NCBI RefSeq assembly: GCF_030817215.1
Contig: NZ_JAUSZA010000001.1
Span: 5,554,501-5,618,500 of the forward strand
DNA: 64,000 nucleotides
Direction of reading: 5' to 3'
Source of the DNA: Paenibacillus sp. V4I3
Lineage (GTDB): Bacteria > Bacillota > Bacilli > Paenibacillales > NBRC-103111
Position numbers and translations under genes: made by a program. The notes under the pieces are model-generated. The model was not told the origin of the DNA and searched no databases. It saw only the letters and a list, made by a program, of their open reading frames with translations. Shown here in pieces: positions 31,680-38,837 of the stretch; position 1 is the first letter of the stretch; each line of letters opens with the position of its first letter.

Positions 31680-33744
31680 ACCTCATTTCTCGCTCAATCC
31701 CTGTGAATTCACGTCTTGATTTTTCCAAACCAAATATACCGGTAGTATTGCGTAACCCCTGAAGGATCCCTGAATATCGGTCTAATTTAACTTGAGTTAA
31801 CTCAACCGATCTAGTTCGATTTGTCTTTTTGTAAATCTCAATATCATTTTCCATTTTGCTAATTTGCTCTTCATAATAGGTAATAAAAGTGTGATCGACA
31901 TGGAAACTCTTGCAATTGTTTTTTATACAAGGCGGTTCTATTGTCTGCTTTAAAAAGTCGCAGTGTGCTTTGGGACTTTTAATACAAAACCCGTGGTCCA
32001 ATCGCATGGAATCAAAATTATGCCGAATCCATTCTAATTCTATCCCATTTTCAATTGCTTGCTCATCAAGAGTTGCTGGTACGATATTACCATCTTGAGA
32101 AAGTTTTATTGATGGAAAAGCACCATTAGCCCTGGCTTCCTCCCAAGCTCTACGTTTTGTTTCACTCAATAATTTCGCATAAACAGCGGTCATTTCTGGG
32201 CTGGTATGCACCATTAATTTCTGTAGAATAGTTATATCCATACCATTATTTATCAACGTTACTCCATATCGGTGTCTAAATGCATGGTTTTTAAACCAAT
32301 AGAAATGATTATTACCATCCAAAATATTACATTTTTGAGCAAGTACATTTAAATTTTTTGAAATTGTTTGTGCAGCCACTGGATATCCTTTTCTTGGTCC
32401 TTTAAAGACAGGAAAAAGTAAAGAAAGCGGGTTTTCTTTTTCAGTAAAGCTGTTCTCGACTAACTCTTTTTGTGCAGTGACGATATGAGCTATTTCTTCC
32501 GAAATCGGAACCTTATGATCCTTGTACCTTACTTTTTGCTGGTCACCAACTAACCACCAACCATTATCTGTCTCCAATAAACAATCAAGTTTCAAAGATA
32601 ATACATCACAAGATCTGAATCCAGAGGCTTCCATAACCAGAATAATTGGTACATACTTTTCTGGAAATTGATCGATATGATTAATAACTTGATCCCAAAT
32701 ATGATCAGGAATGTGGTTGATCTCATCATTCACATTTTTATCTAGCTTAGGCCTATCTTCTGAAAAAATTAGCTTGTGGGCAGGAACAGTTGGCGCTTCA
32801 AGCCAATCATATCTCTGAATATTATCAATAAAAACATTCAAAGAATTCATACATTTTATTATATGATTATTTGAAGAAGGGCCTTGAAGAGTCTTGTTCC
32901 TTGTTGCCCCTCCCATCGGTGTTTCTCTTAGATATTGAAGATATATTTCAATATCATTACGGGATAGTTTTCTCAGATCCCGCCATTCAGGGTGCGATAT
33001 GTTAATAAATTCTAAAAATCGCTCCATTTTCGCTAAATTTTCGAGTGTAGTACTATATGTATTTGATTTTTGACTAAACAGGCGAAGTTTTACATACCTT
33101 TTCATTAAATCTCTGAACTGAAAAGGAATTCTTGTAAATTTTATTTTATCCTCGACCTTTGATACAGTGAGAGTGAATCCCAACTTTCTACCATCCCATA
33201 TATCTTTTTCAAACTCATCTCTCTCGTCATAAAAATCTAAATAGAAATCATAGAATTTGCTTATAAAAGCCATAGGTCCACTAGGTCGAGTGTAATATCC
33301 ATCGCGATTTTCGTTTTGTTTTACTCTATCCCAACTCTTTTTTGTGCTGGTTGTCTGCAAATTCAGGCTCTGGAGATAAGTACGCCACATCGTTTCCAGC
33401 TTGAATTCTGGAATATCTATAATTGATTTAATATGTGGGAAGTATGTATTAATAAAATCTCCAAACTTGTGTATTGCATAACCGGCAAATTCAAAAACCG
33501 TATGTACTGACAACTGTCCAAGCAATAGTTTCTGTGTTAAATAATACTTCATTTCCGTCCTTATGAACCCGTTCTCATACCTCTCCCAATATAAAGTCCT
33601 CCCATAACGTTTCCATTCCTTGGTAAGAGTAGGACATTCCCTCACATCCCAGTGATTCGTTGCCCAATATCCAGTTAGAATTTTTTCCATCTCAAGGTAA
33701 TGATGCTCTTGAGGGCCAATAAAAATTCGGTTACTCTTTGTCAA
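31660..33744 (-). CDS. tnpB: Tn554-type tyrosine recombinase TnpB, first copy
   Basis: A 694-residue recombinase with the same catalytic set as its paralogue (SGFRSCDVL, HAFRHRYGVT, MVHTSPEM, Tyr in TAVYAKL). The start is TTG at 33744: AGAGGACG lies nine bases upstream and the second copy has an equivalent TTG, whereas the longest frame would overlap tnpA by 130 bases. The chosen start overlaps the tnpA stop by 14 bases. TnpA and TnpB work together in insertion and excision of this transposon family. Confidence 0.9.
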   Translation of the reverse strand: MTKSNRIFIGPQEHHYLEMEKILTGYWATNHWDVRECPTLTKEWKRYGRTLYWERYENGFIRTEMKYYLTQKLLLGQLSVHTVFEFAGYAIHKFGDFINTYFPHIKSIIDIPEFKLETMWRTYLQSLNLQTTSTKKSWDRVKQNENRDGYYTRPSGPMAFISKFYDFYLDFYDERDEFEKDIWDGRKLGFTLTVSKVEDKIKFTRIPFQFRDLMKRYVKLRLFSQKSNTYSTTLENLAKMERFLEFINISHPEWRDLRKLSRNDIEIYLQYLRETPMGGATRNKTLQGPSSNNHIIKCMNSLNVFIDNIQRYDWLEAPTVPAHKLIFSEDRPKLDKNVNDEINHIPDHIWDQVINHIDQFPEKYVPIILVMEASGFRSCDVLSLKLDCLLETDNGWWLVGDQQKVRYKDHKVPISEEIAHIVTAQKELVENSFTEKENPLSLLFPVFKGPRKGYPVAAQTISKNLNVLAQKCNILDGNNHFYWFKNHAFRHRYGVTLINNGMDITILQKLMVHTSPEMTAVYAKLLSETKRRAWEEARANGAFPSIKLSQDGNIVPATLDEQAIENGIELEWIRHNFDSMRLDHGFCIKSPKAHCDFLKQTIEPPCIKNNCKSFHVDHTFITYYEEQISKMENDIEIYKKTNRTRSVELTQVKLDRYSGILQGLRNTTGIFGLEKSRREFTGIEREMRYEDGKQ

Positions 33745-34861
33745 AATGCTTCGTCCTCTCAACATGCAAACTTTCTCTTTTCTTAGTTGCTGCTTTGTCG
33801 TACTCAGCTCTGACATCCTCATCCGAAGGATGAAGGTACATATCCATGGTTGTTTGAACATGACGATGACCTAATAATTCTTGAATCGCTTTAATACTTA
33901 CACCATTTCTATGTAGTTCCGTTGCATAACTATGACGAAATAGGTGAGGAGTGAAATCTATCCCTGTTTTTTTCTTCATGCGTTTTACCCAAGAGCTTGC
34001 TGTTGAATAGTCCAACGGTTGTCCCTTGTTATCTCCACGAAGCTTAAAGAAAACATAGTTTGTATCAATATCATCAGCGTGGTATTCAATTAGAAAATCT
34101 TGAAATAAGTTGATGGTGTTTTCAGTAACATACACCCTTCGCCCCTCACCCGCAGGTGTTTTCGATTCTCTAACAACAATGGAGTTTGTACCGATATCAA
34201 AATTTTCTATATATAGAGATAGTGCTTCTGAAATGCGTAAGCCACCTTCGTATAAAACGGATAGAAGTAGAAGGTCTCTAATATTTGAGCATGCATTCTT
34301 AATACATTCGATTTGAGCGCTAGTCAAAGTTTTAACCATTCTTCGAGGAACCTTTATCTTCAATATATTAATGTCAATAGGATTACTTTTATTTATGTGA
34401 TGCAGGAAAGATTTAAAGGAACGACGATGTCCTGATACTTTTCGAGTAACCTTTTCTACAATTTCGTTTGAAAAGATTTCAGATCGTTCTAAATAGTCGT
34501 AGAAGGAGACTACACAAGTAATTATTACATTTATGGTATTTTCAACTCGTTTTGCTGGAATTTCTTGCATAGGGACTACATTAATTGATTCGTACGGGGT
34601 CCTTAACCACTGCATAAAGTCACTCAATAAATCTAAACTCACATCCTGATAATCTTTATCATTTTGCATTAGAAACTCAAAGAAGAGCTTTAAGTGATAA
34701 CAATAAGATTTAATGGTATTTGTTGATTTCTCACTGCGATCCAAATATTTCAGATATTTGATTACGGGAATAACTGGAGATCCATCTGTGTACAATAACA
34801 TGTACCTAGTCTTGTTCTCTCCGTAATCAGTGGGTACTAGTACTTCTTGAACCTTCACCAT
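33731..34861 (-). CDS. tnpA: Tn554-type tyrosine recombinase TnpA
   Basis: A 376-residue recombinase of the phage-integrase type. A SAM-like core-binding domain (about 35-150) precedes the catalytic domain with Arg in EGGLRISEAL, HLFRHSYATEL, GHRHVQTT and the nucleophile Tyr in TTMDMYLHP. All four elements are present. It is first in the tnpA-tnpB-tnpC order on the minus strand, reading away from the cut polymerase gene. A promoter in the AT-rich DNA at 34862-35029 is expected. Confidence 0.92.
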   Translation of the reverse strand: MVKVQEVLVPTDYGENKTRYMLLYTDGSPVIPVIKYLKYLDRSEKSTNTIKSYCYHLKLFFEFLMQNDKDYQDVSLDLLSDFMQWLRTPYESINVVPMQEIPAKRVENTINVIITCVVSFYDYLERSEIFSNEIVEKVTRKVSGHRRSFKSFLHHINKSNPIDINILKIKVPRRMVKTLTSAQIECIKNACSNIRDLLLLSVLYEGGLRISEALSLYIENFDIGTNSIVVRESKTPAGEGRRVYVTENTINLFQDFLIEYHADDIDTNYVFFKLRGDNKGQPLDYSTASSWVKRMKKKTGIDFTPHLFRHSYATELHRNGVSIKAIQELLGHRHVQTTMDMYLHPSDEDVRAEYDKAATKKRESLHVERTKHFDKE

Positions 34862-34989
34862 ATTTTAATAACAACCTCCCGCGCCTTCGCTTGAGCTACA
34901 CCCGTCACATTAAAACTATGAATCATTATAAACTATAAATACTATAAATATCTAATATATATAGTATTTATATAACGAAATAAAAAAGG

Positions 34990-35024
34990 AGTAATCACTA
35001 ACGTTGTTTACGTTAATGACTACT
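34990..35024. repeat. inverted repeat near the transposon end
   Basis: Arms AGTAATCACTAACGT and ACGTTAATGACTACT (13 of 15 pairs) around TTGTTT-type loop DNA, about 25 bases inside the predicted junction. It may be a recombinase-binding site. The rest of 34862-34989 is AT-rich with TATA-like runs and no gene. Confidence 0.6.
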
Positions 35025-35029
35025 TCATA

Positions 35030-35182
35030 TTATAGTCTATATAATCTTAGAGCAGGGTCTCCTGCAACAGCAACCGGTTTATTCTCCAAGCCCGGATGAC
35101 CCGCTTTCTCCACACTGGCATAGAAGCTCTGACAATCGGCAAGGAAGATCGTTCGTTCCCCGCCGTGGCGATCTTTGCTCAC
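35030..35182 (-). pseudogene. Y-family DNA polymerase (UvrX/DinB-like), truncated by transposon
   Basis: From a GTG at 35182, which overlaps the stop of the upstream gene (GTGA), the frame reads ERTIFLADCQSFYASVEKAG, then HPGLENKPVAVAGDPA, and then departs into LRLYRL and stop. The first part is the N-terminus of SOS polymerases of the UvrX/YqjW group, including the first metal-binding Asp (LADCQSFYASVE). Full-length members have about 400 residues. The loss of homology at about 35050 coincides with the end of the Tn554-like element, so the insertion destroyed the gene. Confidence 0.85.
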
Positions 35183-35556
35183 CGCAATCCCCCCCGCATA
35201 TTCATGAGCGTGGTCATAAGCTCAGCCTTGACCAAGCTGCGAAGCATCGTGAAATGATGAATATAGCCTCGGACTTTGTATTCTACGTTAATGCCTAAGG
35301 CATTCATTTCGGTATGGATAACTTTAATATCTCGTTTCTTCATCTGGCTCTTAATACTTTGTAATTCCGGATAAATAGCCATTTCAACCTCTCTGAGATA
35401 AAAAAGAATATGATTGTACACGATTTTATCCTTATAAACCTTGAGCTCCTCCATATCCCTTGCCAGCATATCGAGCAAAATGGGCAGCAGCGTGTATTCC
35501 TTAACAATTTGAACATCCTCTTCTGTCTCAATTCTTGAACTTGAGCTAACTTTCAT
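35179..35556 (-). CDS. conserved hypothetical protein of an SOS operon
   Basis: A 125-residue, mostly helical protein with no cysteine and no membrane segment. I do not recognise a family. The start is ATG at 35556; an ATG at 35580 would overlap the LexA box. It is translationally coupled (GTGA overlap) to the truncated Y-family polymerase gene, and two LexA boxes precede it, so it is a DNA-damage-induced partner of that polymerase. With the polymerase lost it may have no role left. Confidence 0.72.
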   Translation of the reverse strand: MKVSSSSRIETEEDVQIVKEYTLLPILLDMLARDMEELKVYKDKIVYNHILFYLREVEMAIYPELQSIKSQMKKRDIKVIHTEMNALGINVEYKVRGYIHHFTMLRSLVKAELMTTLMNMRGGLR

Positions 35557-35573
35557 ATTTCCACCACCATATG

Positions 35574-35618
35574 CGAACATATATTCGTGTTACTTATTAT
35601 ATACCGAACACGTATTCG
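35574..35618. promoter_or_regulatory. two LexA (SOS) boxes
   Basis: CGAACATATATTCG (35574-35587) and CGAACACGTATTCG (35605-35618) each match the Gram-positive consensus CGAAC-N4-GTTCG except for one base. They lie 31 bases apart just upstream of the SOS operon. Confidence 0.85.
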
Positions 35619-35644
35619 TTATGCAAGTGAATTTTTCTGGAAGC

Positions 35645-35687
35645 AAAAAAAGCCACTTAACAGGGTATCTTTAACCCTGCAAGTGGC
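35645..35687 (-). terminator. intrinsic terminator after the spoVIF-like gene
   Basis: GCCACTT and AAGTGGC, with an inner CAGGGT/ACCCTG stem, followed by TTTTTTT on the minus strand. Confidence 0.88.
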
Positions 35688-35700
35688 GCATTTGTTTAGT

Positions 35701-35988
35701 CTATCGAAACATGGACCAGAGTTTGATCAAGTGAAAGGCGTTAGATGGATCAATCTTTTGTGCAAGGATAAACTGCAAAATTTGGGTCGTTTGGCTTCCG
35801 CTTAGCTTCTCACCGAGAATGCCGGCGGCAAGTCCTATTAAGCGCGTAACTTTGGTATGATTTTGTAAATCAGCCTTCGTAACACCCTGCAGCAGCATTT
35901 TAATGCGTTCTTTGATCTCTGGATTTTTCATCTTGAACTTTACGCGCTCTACGAGCGCAGGATCGATGCCATAATGGTGATAGCTCAT
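35701..35988 (-). CDS. spoVIF: stage VI sporulation protein F-like
   Basis: A 95-residue helical protein. Its pattern (YGIDPALVERVKFKMKNPEI ... GVTKADLQN ... QILQFILAQKIDPSNAFHLIKLW) matches the SpoVIF group of Paenibacillus and Bacillus, which is needed for spore-coat assembly late in sporulation. The start follows GGAGG. It is a lone gene with its own terminator and would be expected under late mother-cell control; no promoter was identified with confidence. Confidence 0.75.
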   Translation of the reverse strand: MSYHHYGIDPALVERVKFKMKNPEIKERIKMLLQGVTKADLQNHTKVTRLIGLAAGILGEKLSGSQTTQILQFILAQKIDPSNAFHLIKLWSMFR

Positions 35989-36071
35989 GTTCGCACCTCC
36001 GATAACCTGTCATGCTCCTATCTTATGAGTAAACGCATGCAAACTTGACTAGGACTCCTGTATAAAACAAG

Positions 36072-36099
36072 AAACAGCTGCCGCTGCCGGCAACTGTCT
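36072..36099. terminator. intrinsic terminator after the DUF1294 gene
   Basis: ACAGCTGCCG and CGGCAACTGT pair with one mismatch. A CTCCTTTTTTT run follows on the plus strand and TTTCTTGTTTT on the minus strand. Confidence 0.7.
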
Positions 36100-36115
36100 C
36101 CTTTTTTTGCTATTG

Positions 36116-36382
36116 CTACATATAAATCGCGATCATGATGACACATAGACTATTTAGCATAACAAGCAGCGGCATGCCAATGACGAATGAGGTATGTTTC
36201 GTCTTATGGCGCCAAACCCGCATACCGAGCCACCCGCCAATCCCGCCACCGAGAGCAGCCAATATAAAAAGACGTTTTTCAGGCACTCTACGCCCGCCTT
36301 TTTTGGCTTGTCCCTTGTCATGTCCCATTTCTATGAACGTAACGATATTCATCAGCAGTAAATAACAGAGGAAATAAGTCAA
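36116..36382 (-). CDS. DUF1294 membrane protein
   Basis: An 88-residue membrane protein of the DUF1294 family. The pattern includes MxxDK-type residues near 19-23 (MGHDKGQAKKGGRRVPE), LFILAALGGGIGGWLGM, and RHKTKHTSF, all family hallmarks. Two or three helices are expected. The start is TTG at 36382, as no ATG in frame gives the N-terminal helix; AAGGTG lies about nine bases upstream. The function of the family is unknown. It is a single-gene unit. Confidence 0.85.
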   Translation of the reverse strand: MTYFLCYLLLMNIVTFIEMGHDKGQAKKGGRRVPEKRLFILAALGGGIGGWLGMRVWRHKTKHTSFVIGMPLLVMLNSLCVIMIAIYM

Positions 36383-36478
36383 ATTCCATACACCTTCGTT
36401 TCCAAAAGAATAGTAAGCTGTCTACTATCATCTTAAAATCGAATGCGGGCACGGTCAAATGTTAATTTATTTCCGTCT

Positions 36479-37798
36479 TTAGAGTAACTCCAACTCCACA
36501 ACCGTAGCTCTATGATCCGGCAGCGGATAGCTGGAGTGCTCAGGTCTAGCGAAACTAATGAACGCATCATCCGGATACTGGGCGGCATTCCAAGGACGGC
36601 TTAGGAAGAGCTCGGAACCGTCAGATAGCAGCCTTGCTTTCTTCACCTTACCAGCCAACCCGTTCAAGTTAATGGGGCCTACGCTTTCCTCAAACAAGTG
36701 GGCATACAGCAGATTCCCCTTTTGCGTATACCTGCCCCACTCCGGTTTCGGTAAGTAGGCTTGCCCGCAGCCGTAAATACTGTCCCCATTTTTCTGAACC
36801 CAATCGCCGATCTCTGCCAAAATGTCCAGCGACTCCTTCGGAATCTCGCCGAGCGCATTCGGACCCACATTCAAGAGCAGATTCCCATTTTTACTGACGC
36901 ACTCTATCAACTTCCGGATAAGGGTAGTTGAGGATTTATATTGGAAATCTTGAGATGCGTACCCCCAGTTATTATTCAGCGTGATACAAGCTTCCCACGG
37001 AAGCGAATTGCCCTCGTCATCCGTCACGCCTTGCGGCGGAATGATCTGTTCCGGTGAAGCAAAGTCACCCGAATAGCTGAGCGGATTTTTAGTGAAAATA
37101 GTTCCGCCTTCTTCACCGCTTGCGTCCAATCTGTTGTCTACGATGATATGTGGCTGCAGAGATCGAATCATCGCCATCAGCTCAGTTGCTTTCCATGTCT
37201 CCCCCTTCATGTGATCATAGGAGAAGTCGAACCACATCACATCCAGTTTGCCATAGTTCGTCAGCAGCTCCCTTACTTGTCCATGCATATACTGAAGGTA
37301 CCGATCGAACGTCTCCGGATTTCTTGTGTAGCTCTCATTATCCCGCATCGGATGAATGCGATCCCCATAAGCCGGATAATCCTCATGATGCCAATCGATT
37401 AGCGAATAATAGAGCCCCACCTTTAAGCCTTCCGCCCGAAACGCTTCAATAAATTCGCGAACCAAATCTCGCCCGGCGCGTGTATTCGTTGACTTATACT
37501 CAGTGAGAGCGCTATCAAATAAACAAAAACCGTCATGATGCTTCGCTGTCAATACGGCATATTTCATACCCGCTTGCTTCGCCGCACGCGCCCACGCCTT
37601 AGGATCATAACGGACAGGATCGAATTCATCATAATACGTTTGATAGTCCTCTACCGAAATACGCTCGACACTGCGCACCCATTCTCCTCTAGCTGGAATA
37701 GCGTACAGTCCCCAATGAATAAACATACCGAATCGATCCTGCAGAAACCACTGCGTACGCTCTGTTCGTTCTTGAATAATCGGATGATTGCTTGTCAT
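36479..37798 (-). CDS. alpha-L-fucosidase, glycoside hydrolase family 29
   Basis: A 439-residue retaining glycosidase that cuts terminal alpha-L-fucose. Family traits are visible: FIHWGLYAIPARGEW near the start, YAVLTAKHHDGFCLFDS, LKVGLYYSLIDW, and LDVMWFDFSYD with the nucleophile Asp, then NLLLNVGPNALGEIP. No signal peptide is seen, so it acts inside the cell on imported fucosides. It is divergent from an AraC-type regulator 110 bases away, which likely controls it. No transporter is nearby. Confidence 0.93.
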   Translation of the reverse strand: MTSNHPIIQERTERTQWFLQDRFGMFIHWGLYAIPARGEWVRSVERISVEDYQTYYDEFDPVRYDPKAWARAAKQAGMKYAVLTAKHHDGFCLFDSALTEYKSTNTRAGRDLVREFIEAFRAEGLKVGLYYSLIDWHHEDYPAYGDRIHPMRDNESYTRNPETFDRYLQYMHGQVRELLTNYGKLDVMWFDFSYDHMKGETWKATELMAMIRSLQPHIIVDNRLDASGEEGGTIFTKNPLSYSGDFASPEQIIPPQGVTDDEGNSLPWEACITLNNNWGYASQDFQYKSSTTLIRKLIECVSKNGNLLLNVGPNALGEIPKESLDILAEIGDWVQKNGDSIYGCGQAYLPKPEWGRYTQKGNLLYAHLFEESVGPINLNGLAGKVKKARLLSDGSELFLSRPWNAAQYPDDAFISFARPEHSSYPLPDHRATVVELELL

Positions 37799-37913
37799 CA
37801 GCTACACACCTTTCGCATTTAAACTTCACAGCTTTAGTCTATCAAGCCTGTGCTATAATAGACAGGTACGAAACTAACCTCAATCAGGATATAATTAACA
37901 TTCTCAGGTGAAC

Positions 37914-38753
37914 ATGATGATGAATACGCAGCAAATTACATTCCTATCGGACCTTCTGCAGAACCTACAGATCCACATTTTAGAGGCTCATCTTACGCAG
38001 TGTACCACCTCGTGGAAGGAGCTTAATTTTACACCAGAGCATAATAAGCTGTATTGGATTCTGGAAGGCGAAGGCTGGGTTAAGGTTGACCATCAAGAGC
38101 TTAATCCTATGCCCGGTCAGCTATGTCTGCTTCCTGCCCACGCGCTCCATTCTTACTCCACGATCAGCGATCGTCCTTATTTAAAATATTGGTGCCACTT
38201 CACGGCACATATCGGTTCTTTTGATCTATTTCAATGGCTGGATATTCCTTTGTTCATCCAAATTCGCAATGTCGAACAGATGACGGCATGGTTTCAGGAG
38301 CTTGCCACCTTGCATCATGAACCGTCACTAACTTCGCGTTTACGGGAAAAAGCGATCCTGCTGCTAATCATATCCAGCTACTTGGAAGCGGTTCCTGTAC
38401 AGGTACTGCAAAAGCGTACCGATGAAATGGACCGACTCGGCCAATTACGGCAATTCATTGAGCAGAATCTTCATAAGAGCATCACTGTGGAACAAATGGC
38501 CAAGTCCGTTCACCTGCACCCCAATTACTTGATCAAATATTTTAAAAAGCACTTTGGCATGCCCCCGGCCAAGTACATGCAGCGCAAGCGCATCGACAAG
38601 GCCAAATTTCTGCTCACGACTACGTCGCTCAGTATGAAAGAAATTGCCGAGCAGACTGGTTATGAGGATACGAACCATTTCGCGAAAAGCTTCCGCAAAG
38701 ATACCGGCTTTCCACCTACGGAATATCGGATGAATGTGCGGGGGAAAGGATAA
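37914..38753 (+). CDS. AraC-family regulator of the fucosidase gene
   Basis: A 279-residue regulator. A cupin-like sugar-sensing domain (about 20-165, with LYWILEGEGWVK and PGQLCLLPAHALHSY) is followed by two helix-turn-helix motifs (SITVEQMAKSVHLHPNYL and LSMKEIAEQTGYEDTNHF). Several ATGs cluster at 37914-37922 behind AGGTGA, so the exact start is uncertain. TATAAT at 37854-37859 is the likely -10 box. It probably activates the divergent fucosidase gene in response to a sugar. Confidence 0.9.
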   Translation: MMMNTQQITFLSDLLQNLQIHILEAHLTQCTTSWKELNFTPEHNKLYWILEGEGWVKVDHQELNPMPGQLCLLPAHALHSYSTISDRPYLKYWCHFTAHIGSFDLFQWLDIPLFIQIRNVEQMTAWFQELATLHHEPSLTSRLREKAILLLIISSYLEAVPVQVLQKRTDEMDRLGQLRQFIEQNLHKSITVEQMAKSVHLHPNYLIKYFKKHFGMPPAKYMQRKRIDKAKFLLTTTSLSMKEIAEQTGYEDTNHFAKSFRKDTGFPPTEYRMNVRGKG

Positions 38754-38762
38754 AATAGTAAA

Positions 38763-38814
38763 AAAACGCTAGGATCAGCGACTGACAGTTGTCATCAGTC
38801 CATCCTAGCGTTTT
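38763..38814. terminator. bidirectional intrinsic terminator
   Basis: AAAACGCTAGGAT and ATCCTAGCGTTTT pair perfectly, with an inner ACTGA/TCAGT stem, between the convergent AraC and recG genes. Confidence 0.9.
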
Positions 38815-38837
38815 GTTTATTTTAGTTATAAGGCTGA

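Larger units (their letters stand above)
29140..35050 (-). mobile_element. Tn554-like transposon, right boundary known, left boundary not found
   Basis: The recombinase set tnpA-tnpB-tnpC plus an extra tnpB defines the element. The right junction is at about 35050, where a Y-family polymerase frame stops matching after GDPA. The left end is not evident: no continuation of the polymerase gene was found near 28200-29140. Cargo may include the XRE/DGQHR pair or more of the accessory region, or the left part may be deleted. Elements of this family lack terminal inverted repeats. Confidence 0.75.
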
